DNA from: JAFECT01 sp036501825
GTDB lineage: Bacteria > Pseudomonadota > Alphaproteobacteria > Caulobacterales > Caulobacteraceae
Length of the DNA: 64,000 nucleotides
Direction: 5' to 3'
Assembly (NCBI GenBank): GCA_036501825.1
Contig: DASXZP010000019.1
Span: forward strand, 57,734 to 121,733
The notes under the pieces are model-generated. The model did no database searches. It was not told where the DNA came from and saw only the letters and a program-made list of their open reading frames with translations. Positions 37,695 through 46,675 of this stretch are shown in pieces. The translations under genes were made by a program, and so were the position numbers. Each line of letters starts with the position of its first letter. Position 1 is the first letter of the stretch.

Positions 37695-38444
37695 TTACCC
37701 TTTGAACACATCCTTCGCCGCACGCACCTGGCCGAAGGCTTGCGCGTCGTTGCCGGCGATGACCAGGGCCGGCGCGCGCAGGAACGGGTTCGTCGCTTTC
37801 TCCAGGCCGATGGTTGTCGGCACCGTGGGTTCTTTGCGTTCGCGGGCTGCGAAGACGGCGTCGGCGCGGGCCTTTACGCCAGCGTCGTGATCGACCGACA
37901 GTGCGAACCGCGCGTTGGCGGCGGTGTATTCGTGGGCGCAGTAGACGCGGGTGTCGTCGGGCAATGACGCCAAACTCGACAGGGACGACCACATCTGTTC
38001 GGGGGTGCCTTCGAACAGGCGCCCGCAGCCCATGGCGAAGATGGTGTCGCCGACGAAGGCGATGTGGTCCTTGCGATCGACGTAGGCGATGTGGCCGAGC
38101 GTGTGGCCCGGCGTCGCGATCACCTCCAACGCGGTGTCGCCCAGCATCACGGTTTCACCGCCGGAGACGGTGCGATCCAGCGGCGCGATGCGGGTGACTT
38201 CCGCGGGGCCGACGATTTCGCAGCCGGTGATCTCCTTCAGCTTGGCGTTGCCGCCGGCGTGGTCGGGGTGCCAGTGGGTGTTGAAGATGAAGTCGAGGCG
38301 GCCCCAGCCCGTCTTGTCCAGCTCGGCCAGAATGGCGTCGGCGTCGGGGGTGTCGATGGTCGCCGTCTTCCCTGTGGCCTGGTCGCGGATCAGGAAGGCG
38401 TAGTTGTCCTCGAGAACGGCGAACTGATGGACGTCGAGCGGCAT
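37695..38444 (-). CDS. gloB: Hydroxyacylglutathione hydrolase (glyoxalase II)
   Basis: GloB hydrolyses S-lactoylglutathione in methylglyoxal detoxification. The 249-residue metallo-beta-lactamase-fold enzyme has the binuclear metal site THWHPDHAGGN (about 56-66), ATPGHTLGHI, FVGDTIFAMGCGRLFEG and a C-terminal His in YCAHEYTAAN, plus the substrate-binding NPFLR. Its stop lies at the edge of the right arm of the DUF559 element. It is divergent from the methyltransferase gene. Confidence 0.94.
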   Translation of the reverse strand: MPLDVHQFAVLEDNYAFLIRDQATGKTATIDTPDADAILAELDKTGWGRLDFIFNTHWHPDHAGGNAKLKEITGCEIVGPAEVTRIAPLDRTVSGGETVMLGDTALEVIATPGHTLGHIAYVDRKDHIAFVGDTIFAMGCGRLFEGTPEQMWSSLSSLASLPDDTRVYCAHEYTAANARFALSVDHDAGVKARADAVFAARERKEPTVPTTIGLEKATNPFLRAPALVIAGNDAQAFGQVRAAKDVFKG

Positions 38445-38538
38445 GGGACAGGCCTCCAGAAGACTTAAAACGCGGGCGCGTTAGGTTTTGGCGCCCGGTT
38501 TCGGGCTTATATGGGCTCTGAAGGGATAAGCCGAGAGC

Positions 38539-39300
38539 ATGCGCCGCGACGTCCTCGAACTCCGCGCCTTCTACGCCCAGCCGCTCGGCCGGGCGGTGCG
38601 CGACCTGCTCAGCCGCAAGGTGGGCGAGGTCTGGGGCGATGCGGCCGGGCTGGACGTGCTGGGCCTGGGCTATGCCACGCCGTTCCTGGACCAGTTCGCG
38701 GCCGCCCGCCGCGTGGTCGCCGCCATGCCGGCCGCCCAGGGGGTCGAGACCTGGCCGGCGGGGGCGAAGAACCGCGCCTGTCTGGTCGAGGACGAAAGCT
38801 TGCCCCTGGCCAACGCCCTGTTCGACCGCATCCTGATCGTCCACGCCCTGGAAGAGAGCGAAACCGCCGGCGCCCTGTTGCGCGAGGCGGGGCGGGTGCT
38901 CGCGCCCTCGGGCCGCATCATCGTGGTCGCCGCCGGGCGGGGCGGGCTGTGGTCGCACGCGGTGAAGACACCCTTCGGCCATGGCCGGCCCTTCACCCGC
39001 GGCCAGCTGGAAACCCTGGTGCGCGAGGCCGACCTGGAGCCGGTGGCCTGGTCGCAGGCGATCTATGTGCCGCCCTGGACGCCGCTGGCGCGCTGGGCCG
39101 ACGGGTTCGAGCAGGTGGGCTCGCGGCTCTGGCCGGGGTCGGCGGGGCTGGTCCTGATGGAGGCGGTGAAGCGGACCTTCGCGCTGAAGGCCAAGCCCGT
39201 GCGCGCGCGGCTGATCAATCCGCTGCCGGGCGTCCTTGCGCCGCAACCGGCGCCGGCGCCCGCGGGGATGACCCACCGGCGACTGCGATCACGTCGCTGA
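38539..39300 (+). CDS. Class I SAM-dependent methyltransferase
   Basis: A 253-residue methyltransferase-like protein of a type often seen divergent from gloB in alphaproteobacteria. The SAM-binding region is LDVLGLGYATPFLDQF (about 38-53), with ESLPLANALFDRILIVHALE (about 86-105) as motif II/post-I and LAPSGRIIVVAAGRGGLWS (about 118-136). The glycine motif is reduced compared with GxGxG. The substrate is unknown. Confidence 0.82.
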   Translation: MRRDVLELRAFYAQPLGRAVRDLLSRKVGEVWGDAAGLDVLGLGYATPFLDQFAAARRVVAAMPAAQGVETWPAGAKNRACLVEDESLPLANALFDRILIVHALEESETAGALLREAGRVLAPSGRIIVVAAGRGGLWSHAVKTPFGHGRPFTRGQLETLVREADLEPVAWSQAIYVPPWTPLARWADGFEQVGSRLWPGSAGLVLMEAVKRTFALKAKPVRARLINPLPGVLAPQPAPAPAGMTHRRLRSRR

Positions 39301-39346
39301 AAGCTTTCGATTCCAACGGCGGTCGATTCTTTCTAGGGTCCCGCTG

Positions 39347-39862
39347 ATGCGCCGCCTGATCCTCTTTCGTCACGCCAAGGCCGAACGTTCCGCGCCCTCC
39401 GGCGACGACTTCGATCGTCCGCTCAGCGAGCGCGGCAAGCGCGATGCGCGGCTGATGGGGCAGGTGCTGGCCAAACGGGGCGTCGTCCCCAATGCCGCCT
39501 GGGTGTCGCCGGCGCTGCGTACGCGCGAAACCTGGGCCGAGGCGGAGACCGCGTTCGGCGCCGCGGTCGAAACGCGCTTCGCGAACGATCTCTACCACGC
39601 GACCGCCAACCTCATGCGCCGCCTGATCGAGGCGGACGAAGCCAACGAAGGCACGGTGGTGCTGGTCGGGCACAATCCGGGCCTGCACCAGCTCGCCGTC
39701 GATCTGCTGGTCGAAGGCGCGTCGAGCGCGGGCGACATCGCGCGCATCCGCTCGCGGTTTCCGACGTCGACGGTGGTGGCGTTCGATTTCGATGCGGCGG
39801 GGCGGCCGAGTTTCGATGGATTGTATCTCGCGGCCGACTATGGCGGCGGAGGCGGGGAGTGA
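39347..39862 (+). CDS. SixA-like histidine phosphatase
   Basis: A 171-residue branch-1 histidine phosphatase with RHAKAE (about 8-13; catalytic Arg-His, Ala replacing Gly), DFDRPLSERGKRDA, the second Arg in SPALRTRETW, and the distal His in LVGHNPGLHQL (about 112-122). SixA removes phosphate from histidine phosphotransfer proteins in enterics; here the target is unknown. The stop overlaps pyrD as GTGA. Confidence 0.88.
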   Translation: MRRLILFRHAKAERSAPSGDDFDRPLSERGKRDARLMGQVLAKRGVVPNAAWVSPALRTRETWAEAETAFGAAVETRFANDLYHATANLMRRLIEADEANEGTVVLVGHNPGLHQLAVDLLVEGASSAGDIARIRSRFPTSTVVAFDFDAAGRPSFDGLYLAADYGGGGGE

Positions 39863-40902
39863 GCGTCTACGACCTCGCCGCGCGCGCGCTGCGCACCCTC
39901 GATCCCGAAGCGGCCCACACCCTCACCCTCGCTGCGCTGAAGACGGGCCTGGGCCCGCGCACCCACGCGCCGGACGATCCGATCCTGGCGGTAAAGATCG
40001 CTGGCCTGGCGCTGCCGAACTGCGTGGGGCTCGCGGCGGGTTTCGACAAGAACGCCGAGGTTCCCGACGCCATGCTGAACGCGGGCTTCGGCTTTGTGGA
40101 GTGCGGCAGCGTTACGCCGAAGCCGCAACCGGGCTCGCCCAAACCGCGCCTGTTTCGCCTGAGCGAAGACCGCGCGGTGATCAATCGCATGGGCTTCAAC
40201 AACGCGGGCCTGGACGCCTTCGCGGGACGGCTTACGGCGCGTCGCGCCAGGCCGGGCGTGGTGGGCGCCAACCTCGGCGCCAACAAGGATTCCGAGGACC
40301 GCATCGGTGATTACGTGGCGGGGCTGAAGCGGCTTTGGGGTCTCGCATCCTATTTCACCGTCAACGTGTCGTCGCCGAACACGCCGGGCCTGCGCGCGCT
40401 GCAGACGCGCGCGGCGCTGGATGAGTTGCTCGGCCGTCTCGGCGAAGTCCGAAAGTCGCTCAGCGGTCACGCGCCGTTGTTCCTGAAGGTCGCGCCCGAT
40501 CTCGAAGACGCGGCGATCGAAGGCGTCACTGAGGCCTGTCTCGCCAACGGTGTCGACGCCCTGATCGTCTCCAACACCACCATCGCACGGCCTGCGTCGC
40601 TTGCGTCGGCGCAGCGTGACGAAACCGGCGGCCTGTCGGGCGTTCCGCTGTTCGAACCTTCGACGCAGGTGTTGCGCCGGTTTGCCGAGGTTGCGAAGGG
40701 CCGCCTGCCGCTGATCGGCGTCGGCGGCGTCTCGTCGGGCGCCGACGCCTACGCCAAGATCCGCGCCGGCGCCTGCGCGGTGCAGCTCTACAGCGCCATG
40801 GTCTACGCCGGGCCGGGCCTGGTGACCCGCGTGAAGCGCGACCTCGCGGCGCGCCTGCGCGCGGACGGCTTCGCGAACGTCAGCGACGCGGTCCGAACCT
40901 GA
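39859..40902 (+). CDS. pyrD: Dihydroorotate dehydrogenase (quinone), class 2
   Basis: PyrD oxidises dihydroorotate to orotate with quinone at the inner membrane. The 347-residue protein has the membrane-associating N-terminal helices of class 2 (YDLAARALRTLDPEAAHTLTLAAL), AAGFDKNAEV, NRMGFNNAG, and the catalytic Ser in VNVSSPNTPGLRALQ (about 173-187), then IGVGGVSSG. Start is GTG, overlapping the sixA-like stop. Confidence 0.95.
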   Translation: MSVYDLAARALRTLDPEAAHTLTLAALKTGLGPRTHAPDDPILAVKIAGLALPNCVGLAAGFDKNAEVPDAMLNAGFGFVECGSVTPKPQPGSPKPRLFRLSEDRAVINRMGFNNAGLDAFAGRLTARRARPGVVGANLGANKDSEDRIGDYVAGLKRLWGLASYFTVNVSSPNTPGLRALQTRAALDELLGRLGEVRKSLSGHAPLFLKVAPDLEDAAIEGVTEACLANGVDALIVSNTTIARPASLASAQRDETGGLSGVPLFEPSTQVLRRFAEVAKGRLPLIGVGGVSSGADAYAKIRAGACAVQLYSAMVYAGPGLVTRVKRDLAARLRADGFANVSDAVRT

Positions 40903-40924
40903 TCCCTCACTCCGAAAGAGCGCG

Positions 40925-42016
40925 TTAGATGACGAGGCTCTTTTCCGCGTCCGCGTGATCGGGTTGGGCTGAGGCTGCGGGGAGGCGGCCGTCGAGGCCT
41001 TCGCGGAACAGGCCGCCGATCTCGCGCACGGCGATTTCGGCTTCGGGTGCAACACCGGCGAAGGCGGCGAAGCCGTGCACCAGGCCGTCGTAGCAGCGAT
41101 AGATCACCGGCACGTGGGCCGCGCGCAGTTTGCGGGCGTAAAGCTCGCCCTGGTCGACGAGCGGATCGAAGCCCGCGGTGACGATGATGGCGCAGGCGAG
41201 GCCGGAGACGTCGCTGGCGCGGAACGGCGACAGGCGCGGGTCGGCGGGATCGTCTTGCGGACCGAGATAGTGGCCGAACGCCCAGCGCAGGCCTTCGCGC
41301 GACAACGGCCAGGCGTCGGCATAGGTCAGCATCGACTGGCTGTCGCTCGCCGCGTCGAGGATCGGACAGATCAGCAGCTGCAATGCGGGTTGCGGCTCTT
41401 GCAGACGTTTCAGTTCCTGGCAGATCGCCGCCGCGAACCCGCCGCCCATGGACTCGCCGCCGACCGCGGCGCCGGTCGCGCCATAGCGGTGCGCGTTCGC
41501 CGCCGCCCACTCATACGCCGCCAGCGCGTCTTCGAAGCCGCAGGGAAAGCGGCTCTCCGGCGCCAAGCGGTACGCGGGCGCCAGCACCGCGGTGCGTCCG
41601 ATGCGCGCGAGTTCGGTGCACAGGCCGTCGCTGGCGTCGAGATCGCCGACCACGCCGGCGCCCGCGTGAAAGAACACCAGCATCGGCGCGTGCGGATCCT
41701 GATCGGCCGGACGATAGAGCCGCGTAGTCAAGACCGCGCCGGGACCGTCGAGCAGGATGGTCTCGGTGGCGACGCTCTTGTCGGGTTTGGCTGCGAAGGC
41801 GCGGGTCATCTCGGCCCAATCGCTGCGCGCGTCCTGCGGATCGGTGTCCGGCGCGAAGCGAGGGCCGTTCCACGCCTTGCACAGGAACTGGAATTTCGGG
41901 TCGAGGGTGCGGCCGCCGCGATACATCACCCCGCCGCCGGCCATCACGCGCAGGATCGGCGCAGGCAGGGACAGGGCGGTCCGATAGAGCATCCGTTGCA
42001 GGGCCGGATCGGCCAT
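40925..42016 (-). CDS. Alpha/beta hydrolase of the hormone-sensitive-lipase type
   Basis: A 363-residue esterase-like protein. The oxyanion motif HGGG is altered to HAGAG (about 153-157), the nucleophile is in GESMGGG (about 225-231), and the acid and base are in AGFDPLVDQG and GLVHGFAAF. The second altered glycine may change substrate preference. The ATG at 42016 starts MADPALQRML; 45 in-frame codons upstream look non-coding. It converges with pyrD. Confidence 0.85.
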   Translation of the reverse strand: MADPALQRMLYRTALSLPAPILRVMAGGGVMYRGGRTLDPKFQFLCKAWNGPRFAPDTDPQDARSDWAEMTRAFAAKPDKSVATETILLDGPGAVLTTRLYRPADQDPHAPMLVFFHAGAGVVGDLDASDGLCTELARIGRTAVLAPAYRLAPESRFPCGFEDALAAYEWAAANAHRYGATGAAVGGESMGGGFAAAICQELKRLQEPQPALQLLICPILDAASDSQSMLTYADAWPLSREGLRWAFGHYLGPQDDPADPRLSPFRASDVSGLACAIIVTAGFDPLVDQGELYARKLRAAHVPVIYRCYDGLVHGFAAFAGVAPEAEIAVREIGGLFREGLDGRLPAASAQPDHADAEKSLVI

Positions 42017-42220
42017 TGATCGAATCCTTGGCGAAACGATCTCTACCGAAGCTTCGCCGGGCCGCAAGCTCAGGCCCCACCCGGCGCCGAACCGCGACGA
42101 AAAAACGTCCGGTTGATGGCAATGGTTCAGGGCAGGGTTCACGGAATGCACGCGCGGGGCTTATGGCGTGGCGGACGCCCCACGCCGGGTTCTATGCTGG
42201 CCGCGACAAGGGCAAGCCGA

Positions 42221-43393
42221 ATGCGCCGACGCACCTTCACCCTGGCTGGTCTTAGCCTATCGCTGGCGGGCGCCGCGGGGGCGCAACCGTCTGCCGGCGG
42301 GGTTGCCAACGACGATCCGATCGCGCCGATCCTGAAGGAGACCCAGGCGCCGGCGCTTGCCGGCGCGGTGGTCACCAAGGACATGATCCCGTGGCTGGCG
42401 GCGGAAGGCGTGCGTCAGGGGCCGGGTTCGGCGGCGGTGAGCACGAACGACCAGTGGCACCTGGGGTCGAACACCAAGGCGATGACCGCGGCGCTCTACG
42501 CCAGGCTCGTCGAGCAGGGAAAGGCGCACTGGGGCGCAACCGTGCCGGAGCTGTTTCCCGGCGTGAAGATCGATCCGGCGTGGCAATCGACGACGATCGA
42601 GCAGTTGATGTCCCACGCCGCCGGCGTGTCGGACAAACCGGTCATCGACAGCGCGTGGCTGACCAGCGCGCAGAGCGATCCGCGGCCGCTTCCCGAACAG
42701 CGCCGCGCCTTTGCCGGACGCGTGTTCCATGCGCCGCCGCCGGGAAAGCCCGGCCAGTTCGAATACGCCAACGCGGACTTCATCATCGCCGGCGCCGCCA
42801 TCGAGCAGATCACCGGCGGGTCCTGGGAAGACGCGATCCGGTCGGAGCTGTTCGATCCGCTCGGCATGGCGAGCGCGGGCTTCGGCGCGCCCAAGGGCGA
42901 CGAGCCCTGGGGACACGGTGCGGATGGCGCGCCGATCGATCCGTCCGGTCTCTCGGACAATCCGCCGGCGCTCGGACCGGCGGGAACCGTCCACGTCTCA
43001 CTGCCGGACTACGCCAAGTTCGCGCGGCTGTTCTTCACCGATGGCGGCGGTTTTTTGACTCCCGCCTCCATCGCCAAGCTGACGACCCCGCTGGTGTCCA
43101 TCGGCACGCCCAACAACGGCTATGCGCTGGGCTGGGTCGTCTCCACCAACCGGCCCTGGGCCAAGGGCCCGATCCTCTGGCACGAGGGGTCGAACACCTT
43201 GTGGCACGCCGCCATCGTCGTCTCCCCGGTCAGCGGGTTCGCGGTCCTTGCCGCGTCCAACGACGAGGCGCGGGGGGGCAAGGCGGTGCAGGCGCTTTTC
43301 GTGAAACTTGTCCACGAATACAGCGCGAACCAGACCCCGCCGCCGGCCGCCGCGGCCGCGCCGCAAAGTCCGGCCGGATCCCCTCCCCATTGA
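42221..43393 (+). CDS. Serine hydrolase of the beta-lactamase (class C-like) fold, secreted
   Basis: A 390-residue protein with an Arg-rich signal peptide (MRRRTFTLAGLSLSLAGAAGA), the nucleophile motif SNTK (about 85-88) and YAN (about 184-186) of the class C beta-lactamase/esterase superfamily, LFDPLGMASAGFG, and a C-terminal Pro/Ala tail. Members include esterases and D-aminopeptidases; sequence alone does not show antibiotic hydrolysis. Starts upstream at 42194 and 42113 would lengthen the leader. Confidence 0.82.
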   Translation: MRRRTFTLAGLSLSLAGAAGAQPSAGGVANDDPIAPILKETQAPALAGAVVTKDMIPWLAAEGVRQGPGSAAVSTNDQWHLGSNTKAMTAALYARLVEQGKAHWGATVPELFPGVKIDPAWQSTTIEQLMSHAAGVSDKPVIDSAWLTSAQSDPRPLPEQRRAFAGRVFHAPPPGKPGQFEYANADFIIAGAAIEQITGGSWEDAIRSELFDPLGMASAGFGAPKGDEPWGHGADGAPIDPSGLSDNPPALGPAGTVHVSLPDYAKFARLFFTDGGGFLTPASIAKLTTPLVSIGTPNNGYALGWVVSTNRPWAKGPILWHEGSNTLWHAAIVVSPVSGFAVLAASNDEARGGKAVQALFVKLVHEYSANQTPPPAAAAAPQSPAGSPPH

Positions 43394-43562
43394 CCGCGCG
43401 GCTCGCCGGAGGCAGAAAACCGCTGCAATCCGAGACTTTGGCCGCCGATACGTAGGCGTGGGCCCTCGGGCCCGACGCCCCCGAACTAGCTGCTTTCAGA
43501 ATGGATTGCCCGGGGACCGCGTAGGAGGTCCCCCTGGAAACAGACGTTTGGGAGATCAGGAA

Positions 43563-43766
43563 ATGCCTACCGGCACGGTTAAATGGTTCAATACGACCAA
43601 GGGTTTCGGCTTCGTCCAGCCTGATGAAGGCGGCCCCGATGTGTTCGTGCACATCTCGGCGGTTCAGAAGGCCGGCATGCAGGGCCTGAACGAAGGCCAG
43701 AAGGTCAGCTACGAGATCCAGATGGAGCGCGGCAAGAGCGCCGCGGCCAATCTGAAGGCGCTCTGA
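43563..43766 (+). CDS. Cold-shock-domain protein (CspA family)
   Basis: A 67-residue single cold-shock domain with the RNA-binding motifs KWFNTTKGFGFV (RNP1, about 7-18) and VFVHIS (RNP2, about 27-32). It acts as a nucleic-acid chaperone. GGGAGATCAGG precedes the ATG. The 169-base gap upstream is long enough for a structured leader, common for csp genes, and contains a GGGCCCTCGGGCCC hairpin near 43459. Confidence 0.95.
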   Translation: MPTGTVKWFNTTKGFGFVQPDEGGPDVFVHISAVQKAGMQGLNEGQKVSYEIQMERGKSAAANLKAL

Positions 43767-43789
43767 GCCGACCGGATTGAAGAGATTTT

Positions 43790-43821
43790 GCGGGCCCGGG
43801 GGCGACCTCGGGCCCGTTTCT
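43790..43821. terminator. Shared terminator of csp and the EamA gene
   Basis: Stem CGGGCCCGGGG-GCGA-CCTCGGGCCCG (one mismatch) followed by TTTCTT on the plus strand, between the convergent csp and EamA stops. Confidence 0.75.
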
Positions 43822-44738
43822 TATGCGCCGGAGGGGGTTTCGGGGACGATGGGTTCGGCGGGCGCGGTGGCCAGGGTCGAGCGCTGGGCCAAAACCACCC
43901 CGGCCAGCAGGATCACGGCGCCCAGGCCCTGGACCAGGGTCACCGGCTCGCCCAGCAGGCTCCAGCCTAGCGCGGCGGCGGCGACCGGTTGCACCAGCAC
44001 CACCACCGAGGTCAGGGACGCGGGCAGGCGTCCGAGCGCCCAGGCGATGGCGCCCTGGCCCGTCGCGTGCATCAGGCCGAGGCCCGCACAGGCGGCCCAA
44101 CCGGCCGGGCCCGCAGGGATGATCCGTTCGTGCAGCGCAAAGGCGGCGATCAGCAGCGTCGGCGCCGCCGACACGCTGGTCCACAGCATGAGCGCCGATG
44201 TCGCTACGCCCTCGCGCCGTTGCAAACGCATCACCACGAAATAGCCGCCGTAGAACACCGCGGCGCCCAGCGCGAGCAGATCGCCCAGCACCGGCTGCGT
44301 GCCCAGCCCGCCGGAGCCCTTCGCCGCCGCCATCACGAAGGCGCCGCCGAGCGCGAGCGCCAGCGCGCCGACGAACGCGCGCGTCGGCTTCTCCTTGAAC
44401 ATCAGCCAGGCGACCGCGGTCACCACCACCGGCGTGGTGTTGGACAAGGCGGTGGCGTTAGCGACGGAGGTGTAGCGCACCGCGTAGTGCCAGACGCCGA
44501 GGTCGATGGCGAACAGCACGCCCGCCCACAGTCCGGCCTTCACCACATCAAAGCGCAGCGCGCTCTTCGCGCGCAAACCGGGAACCGCGAGCAGGGGAAC
44601 CGCCAGCAGCATGCGCCAGAAGCCGGCGGCCGCCGGTCCGGTCTCGGTCAGGCGCGCGAAAATGGGCGCGAGGCCGATGACGCAGGCGCCGGCGAGCAGT
44701 ACGAGCAGCGCGAAACGGTTGGACGCGGACGCGGTCAT
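43821..44738 (-). CDS. EamA/DMT-family transporter
   Basis: A 305-residue membrane protein with ten hydrophobic segments in two EamA repeats (first near 10-135, second near 155-285). Each repeat ends with the family-type pattern of a conserved Pro/Glu region (NATALSNTTPVVVTAVAWLMFKE; SLTSVVVLVQPVAAAALGW-LLGEP). It probably exports a small metabolite. The start overlaps the gluQ stop as ATGA. Confidence 0.88.
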   Translation of the reverse strand: MTASASNRFALLVLLAGACVIGLAPIFARLTETGPAAAGFWRMLLAVPLLAVPGLRAKSALRFDVVKAGLWAGVLFAIDLGVWHYAVRYTSVANATALSNTTPVVVTAVAWLMFKEKPTRAFVGALALALGGAFVMAAAKGSGGLGTQPVLGDLLALGAAVFYGGYFVVMRLQRREGVATSALMLWTSVSAAPTLLIAAFALHERIIPAGPAGWAACAGLGLMHATGQGAIAWALGRLPASLTSVVVLVQPVAAAALGWSLLGEPVTLVQGLGAVILLAGVVLAQRSTLATAPAEPIVPETPSGA

Positions 44739-45583
44739 GGCGCGATCAGCTCTGCGCGCAGGGCCTCGGCGGTGACGCCGCGGGCGCGCAGGTCGGCCAG
44801 GGTTTCGGCGCGGTCGCGCTTGGCGAAGCGCTTGCCGTCGGCGTCGGTGAGCAGGCGATGGTGGCGATAGACCGGCTCGGGCAGATCGAGCAGGGTCTGC
44901 AGCAGACGCTGGATGTGCGCGGCTTGCTTGAGGTCGTCGCCGCGGATCACGTGGGTGACGCCCTGCAGCGCGTCGTCGACCACCACCGCGAGGTGATAGG
45001 CCACGCCCGCGTCCTTGCGCGCGAGCACGACGTCGCCGGCGCTTTGGGGCATGACGGCGACGCGACCTTCACCCTCTTCGACGAAGCTGAGCGCATCAAA
45101 GCGTTCGCCGAGCGCGTCGCGCGCGCGGTCCAACGACAGTCGCCATGCAAACGGCTTGCCCGCGTCAACCAGCGCGGCTTCTTCGTGCGGCGGCAGGGGA
45201 GCGCCGCGATAGACGACGCCGTCGGGACCTTCGCCCGGGCCGTGCGGTGCGCGCCCGATCTCGTCGAGAATCTCGCGCCGCGTCTTGAAGCAGCGATAGA
45301 CCAGGCCGCGCGCGCGAAGCCGGTCCAGCGCCGCGCGATAGTCGTCGAAATGCTCCGACTGACGCCGCACCGGCGTCTCCCAGTCGAGGCCGAGCCAGGC
45401 GAGATCGTCGTAGATCGCAGCCTCGAGCTCGGGCCGGCAGCGGCCCTGGTCGATGTCCTCGATGCGCAGGACGAACCGCCCCCCCGCCTCCCGCGCAGCC
45501 CGGTGCGCGGTCAGCGCGGAAAACGCATGACCCCGATGCAGCAACCCGGTCGGCGAAGGCGCAAAGCGCGTGACGAAAGCCAT
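44735..45583 (-). CDS. gluQ: Glutamyl-Q tRNA(Asp) synthetase
   Basis: GluQ attaches glutamate to queuosine at position 34 of tRNA(Asp). The 282-residue protein resembles the catalytic core of GluRS without the anticodon domain: RFAPSPTGLLHRGHAFSAL (HIGH equivalent, about 6-24), RIEDIDQGRCRP, IRGDDL, and KRFAKRD as the KMSKS equivalent (about 253-259). The zinc-binding pattern (CFC) of enterobacterial GluQ reads CFK here, so zinc is probably absent. EamA follows with overlap. Confidence 0.93.
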   Translation of the reverse strand: MAFVTRFAPSPTGLLHRGHAFSALTAHRAAREAGGRFVLRIEDIDQGRCRPELEAAIYDDLAWLGLDWETPVRRQSEHFDDYRAALDRLRARGLVYRCFKTRREILDEIGRAPHGPGEGPDGVVYRGAPLPPHEEAALVDAGKPFAWRLSLDRARDALGERFDALSFVEEGEGRVAVMPQSAGDVVLARKDAGVAYHLAVVVDDALQGVTHVIRGDDLKQAAHIQRLLQTLLDLPEPVYRHHRLLTDADGKRFAKRDRAETLADLRARGVTAEALRAELIAP

Positions 45584-45600
45584 CCCGCGCCGTCTAGGCT

Positions 45601-45798
45601 TTTTCGGAAAAAAAGTAAGAGGGGAGAGGAAGACTCGAAGAACTCAAAGAAGCGCAAGAGCGCGGCGTTTCCGAGGGGCGTCTTCGCCGAAGGCGCCTCG
45701 AAACGGTGAGGCCCGCTGCGCGGGCTGAAGAAAAGCGCGACCGCTTACTCTTCTTAGAGTTCTTCGAGTTCTTCCTCTCCCACCTTGCTTTTTTTCGG
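45601..45798. repeat. Inverted repeat with purine-rich tandem-word arms
   Basis: Left arm 45601-45652 and right arm 45750-45798 are near-complementary over about 49 bases, built on GAGGAAGACTCGAAGAACTC and a flanking run of A. The centre contains further hairpins (CGTTTCCGAGG with CCTCGAAACG). It fills the 238-base gap between divergently oriented gluQ and the glycosylase gene, so promoters for both must lie in or beside it. Confidence 0.82.
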
Positions 45799-45821
45799 CG
45801 CGCCGGGGGACAACGTGCGCC

Positions 45822-46484
45822 ATGACCAACCCCGCCCCCACCGCCGTTCAGATCAAGCGCATGCGCAAGGCGTTGGCCGAACTCGATCCGGCGATGGCGG
45901 GGGTGGAGGCGCAGACGCCGGTGTTTGCCTGGCGCACGCGCGACGGCGGTTACAGGGGGCTGCTCGAGATCATGGTGGCGCAGCAGGTCTCGACCGCGGC
46001 GGCCAATGCGATCTGGAGCCGATTCGTCGCCGGCGTGGGCGAGGTGACGCCGAAACGGGTGCTGGCGTGCTCCGAAGACGATCTGCGCAGCTTCGGCCTG
46101 TCGCGCCCCAAGGTCCGCTATTTCCGCGCGATCGCCCAGGCGGCGGAGGAGGGGCGGATCGACTTCCCCGGGCTGGGCGCGCTCGACGACGCTGCGGCGC
46201 TGGAGGCGCTGCTGGCGCTGACCGGGGTCGGGCGCTGGACGGCGGAGATCTATCTGATGTTCAGCGAGCACCGGCTCGACTTTTTTCCGGGCGCCGACAT
46301 CGCCCTGCAGGAGGCGATCCGCTGGGCCGACGGGGCGGAAATCCGGCCCGATACCGCCCAGGCCAACGCCCGCGCCGAACGCTGGTCGCCCTGGCGCAGT
46401 TGCGCCGCTCACATGCTCTGGCGCTGGTACCGGGCGGTGAAGTCCGGCGAAATCGAGGGGCCGACCGTGGCCTCCATGTCATAG
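45822..46484 (+). CDS. AlkA-type DNA-3-methyladenine glycosylase II
   Basis: A 220-residue HhH-GPD DNA glycosylase. The helix-hairpin-helix and catalytic region reads LTGVGRWTAEIYLMF (about 140-154) followed by FFPGADIALQEAIR with the catalytic Asp (about 165). IMVAQQVSTAAANAIW matches the family N-terminal helix. It excises alkylated purines. A second, unrelated alkylpurine glycosylase (Mpg type) lies at 58692. Confidence 0.88.
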   Translation: MTNPAPTAVQIKRMRKALAELDPAMAGVEAQTPVFAWRTRDGGYRGLLEIMVAQQVSTAAANAIWSRFVAGVGEVTPKRVLACSEDDLRSFGLSRPKVRYFRAIAQAAEEGRIDFPGLGALDDAAALEALLALTGVGRWTAEIYLMFSEHRLDFFPGADIALQEAIRWADGAEIRPDTAQANARAERWSPWRSCAAHMLWRWYRAVKSGEIEGPTVASMS

Positions 46485-46675
46485 AGGCGTCGCGTTTTTT
46501 CGCTTATAAGGCGTGCAATTCCTGGACTTTGGGTGATTCTTGAACCCCTCCAGGACGGGAAAGGAAGGCGCGTCTTCAGTCAGGGCGTATTTTTCCCAGC
46601 GTGCTCGTCGCTCCGCTCGCGCTTGCGCGCGCCCGGCGTCGCGGTTTTTGAAAATTCGGGTCCGGAGGGTTTGGG

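Noticed and set aside
42221..43393. Antibiotic-resistance beta-lactamase
   Set aside because: The SNTK and YAN motifs show only the serine-hydrolase fold shared with esterases and peptidases; nothing indicates antibiotic hydrolysis or mobility.
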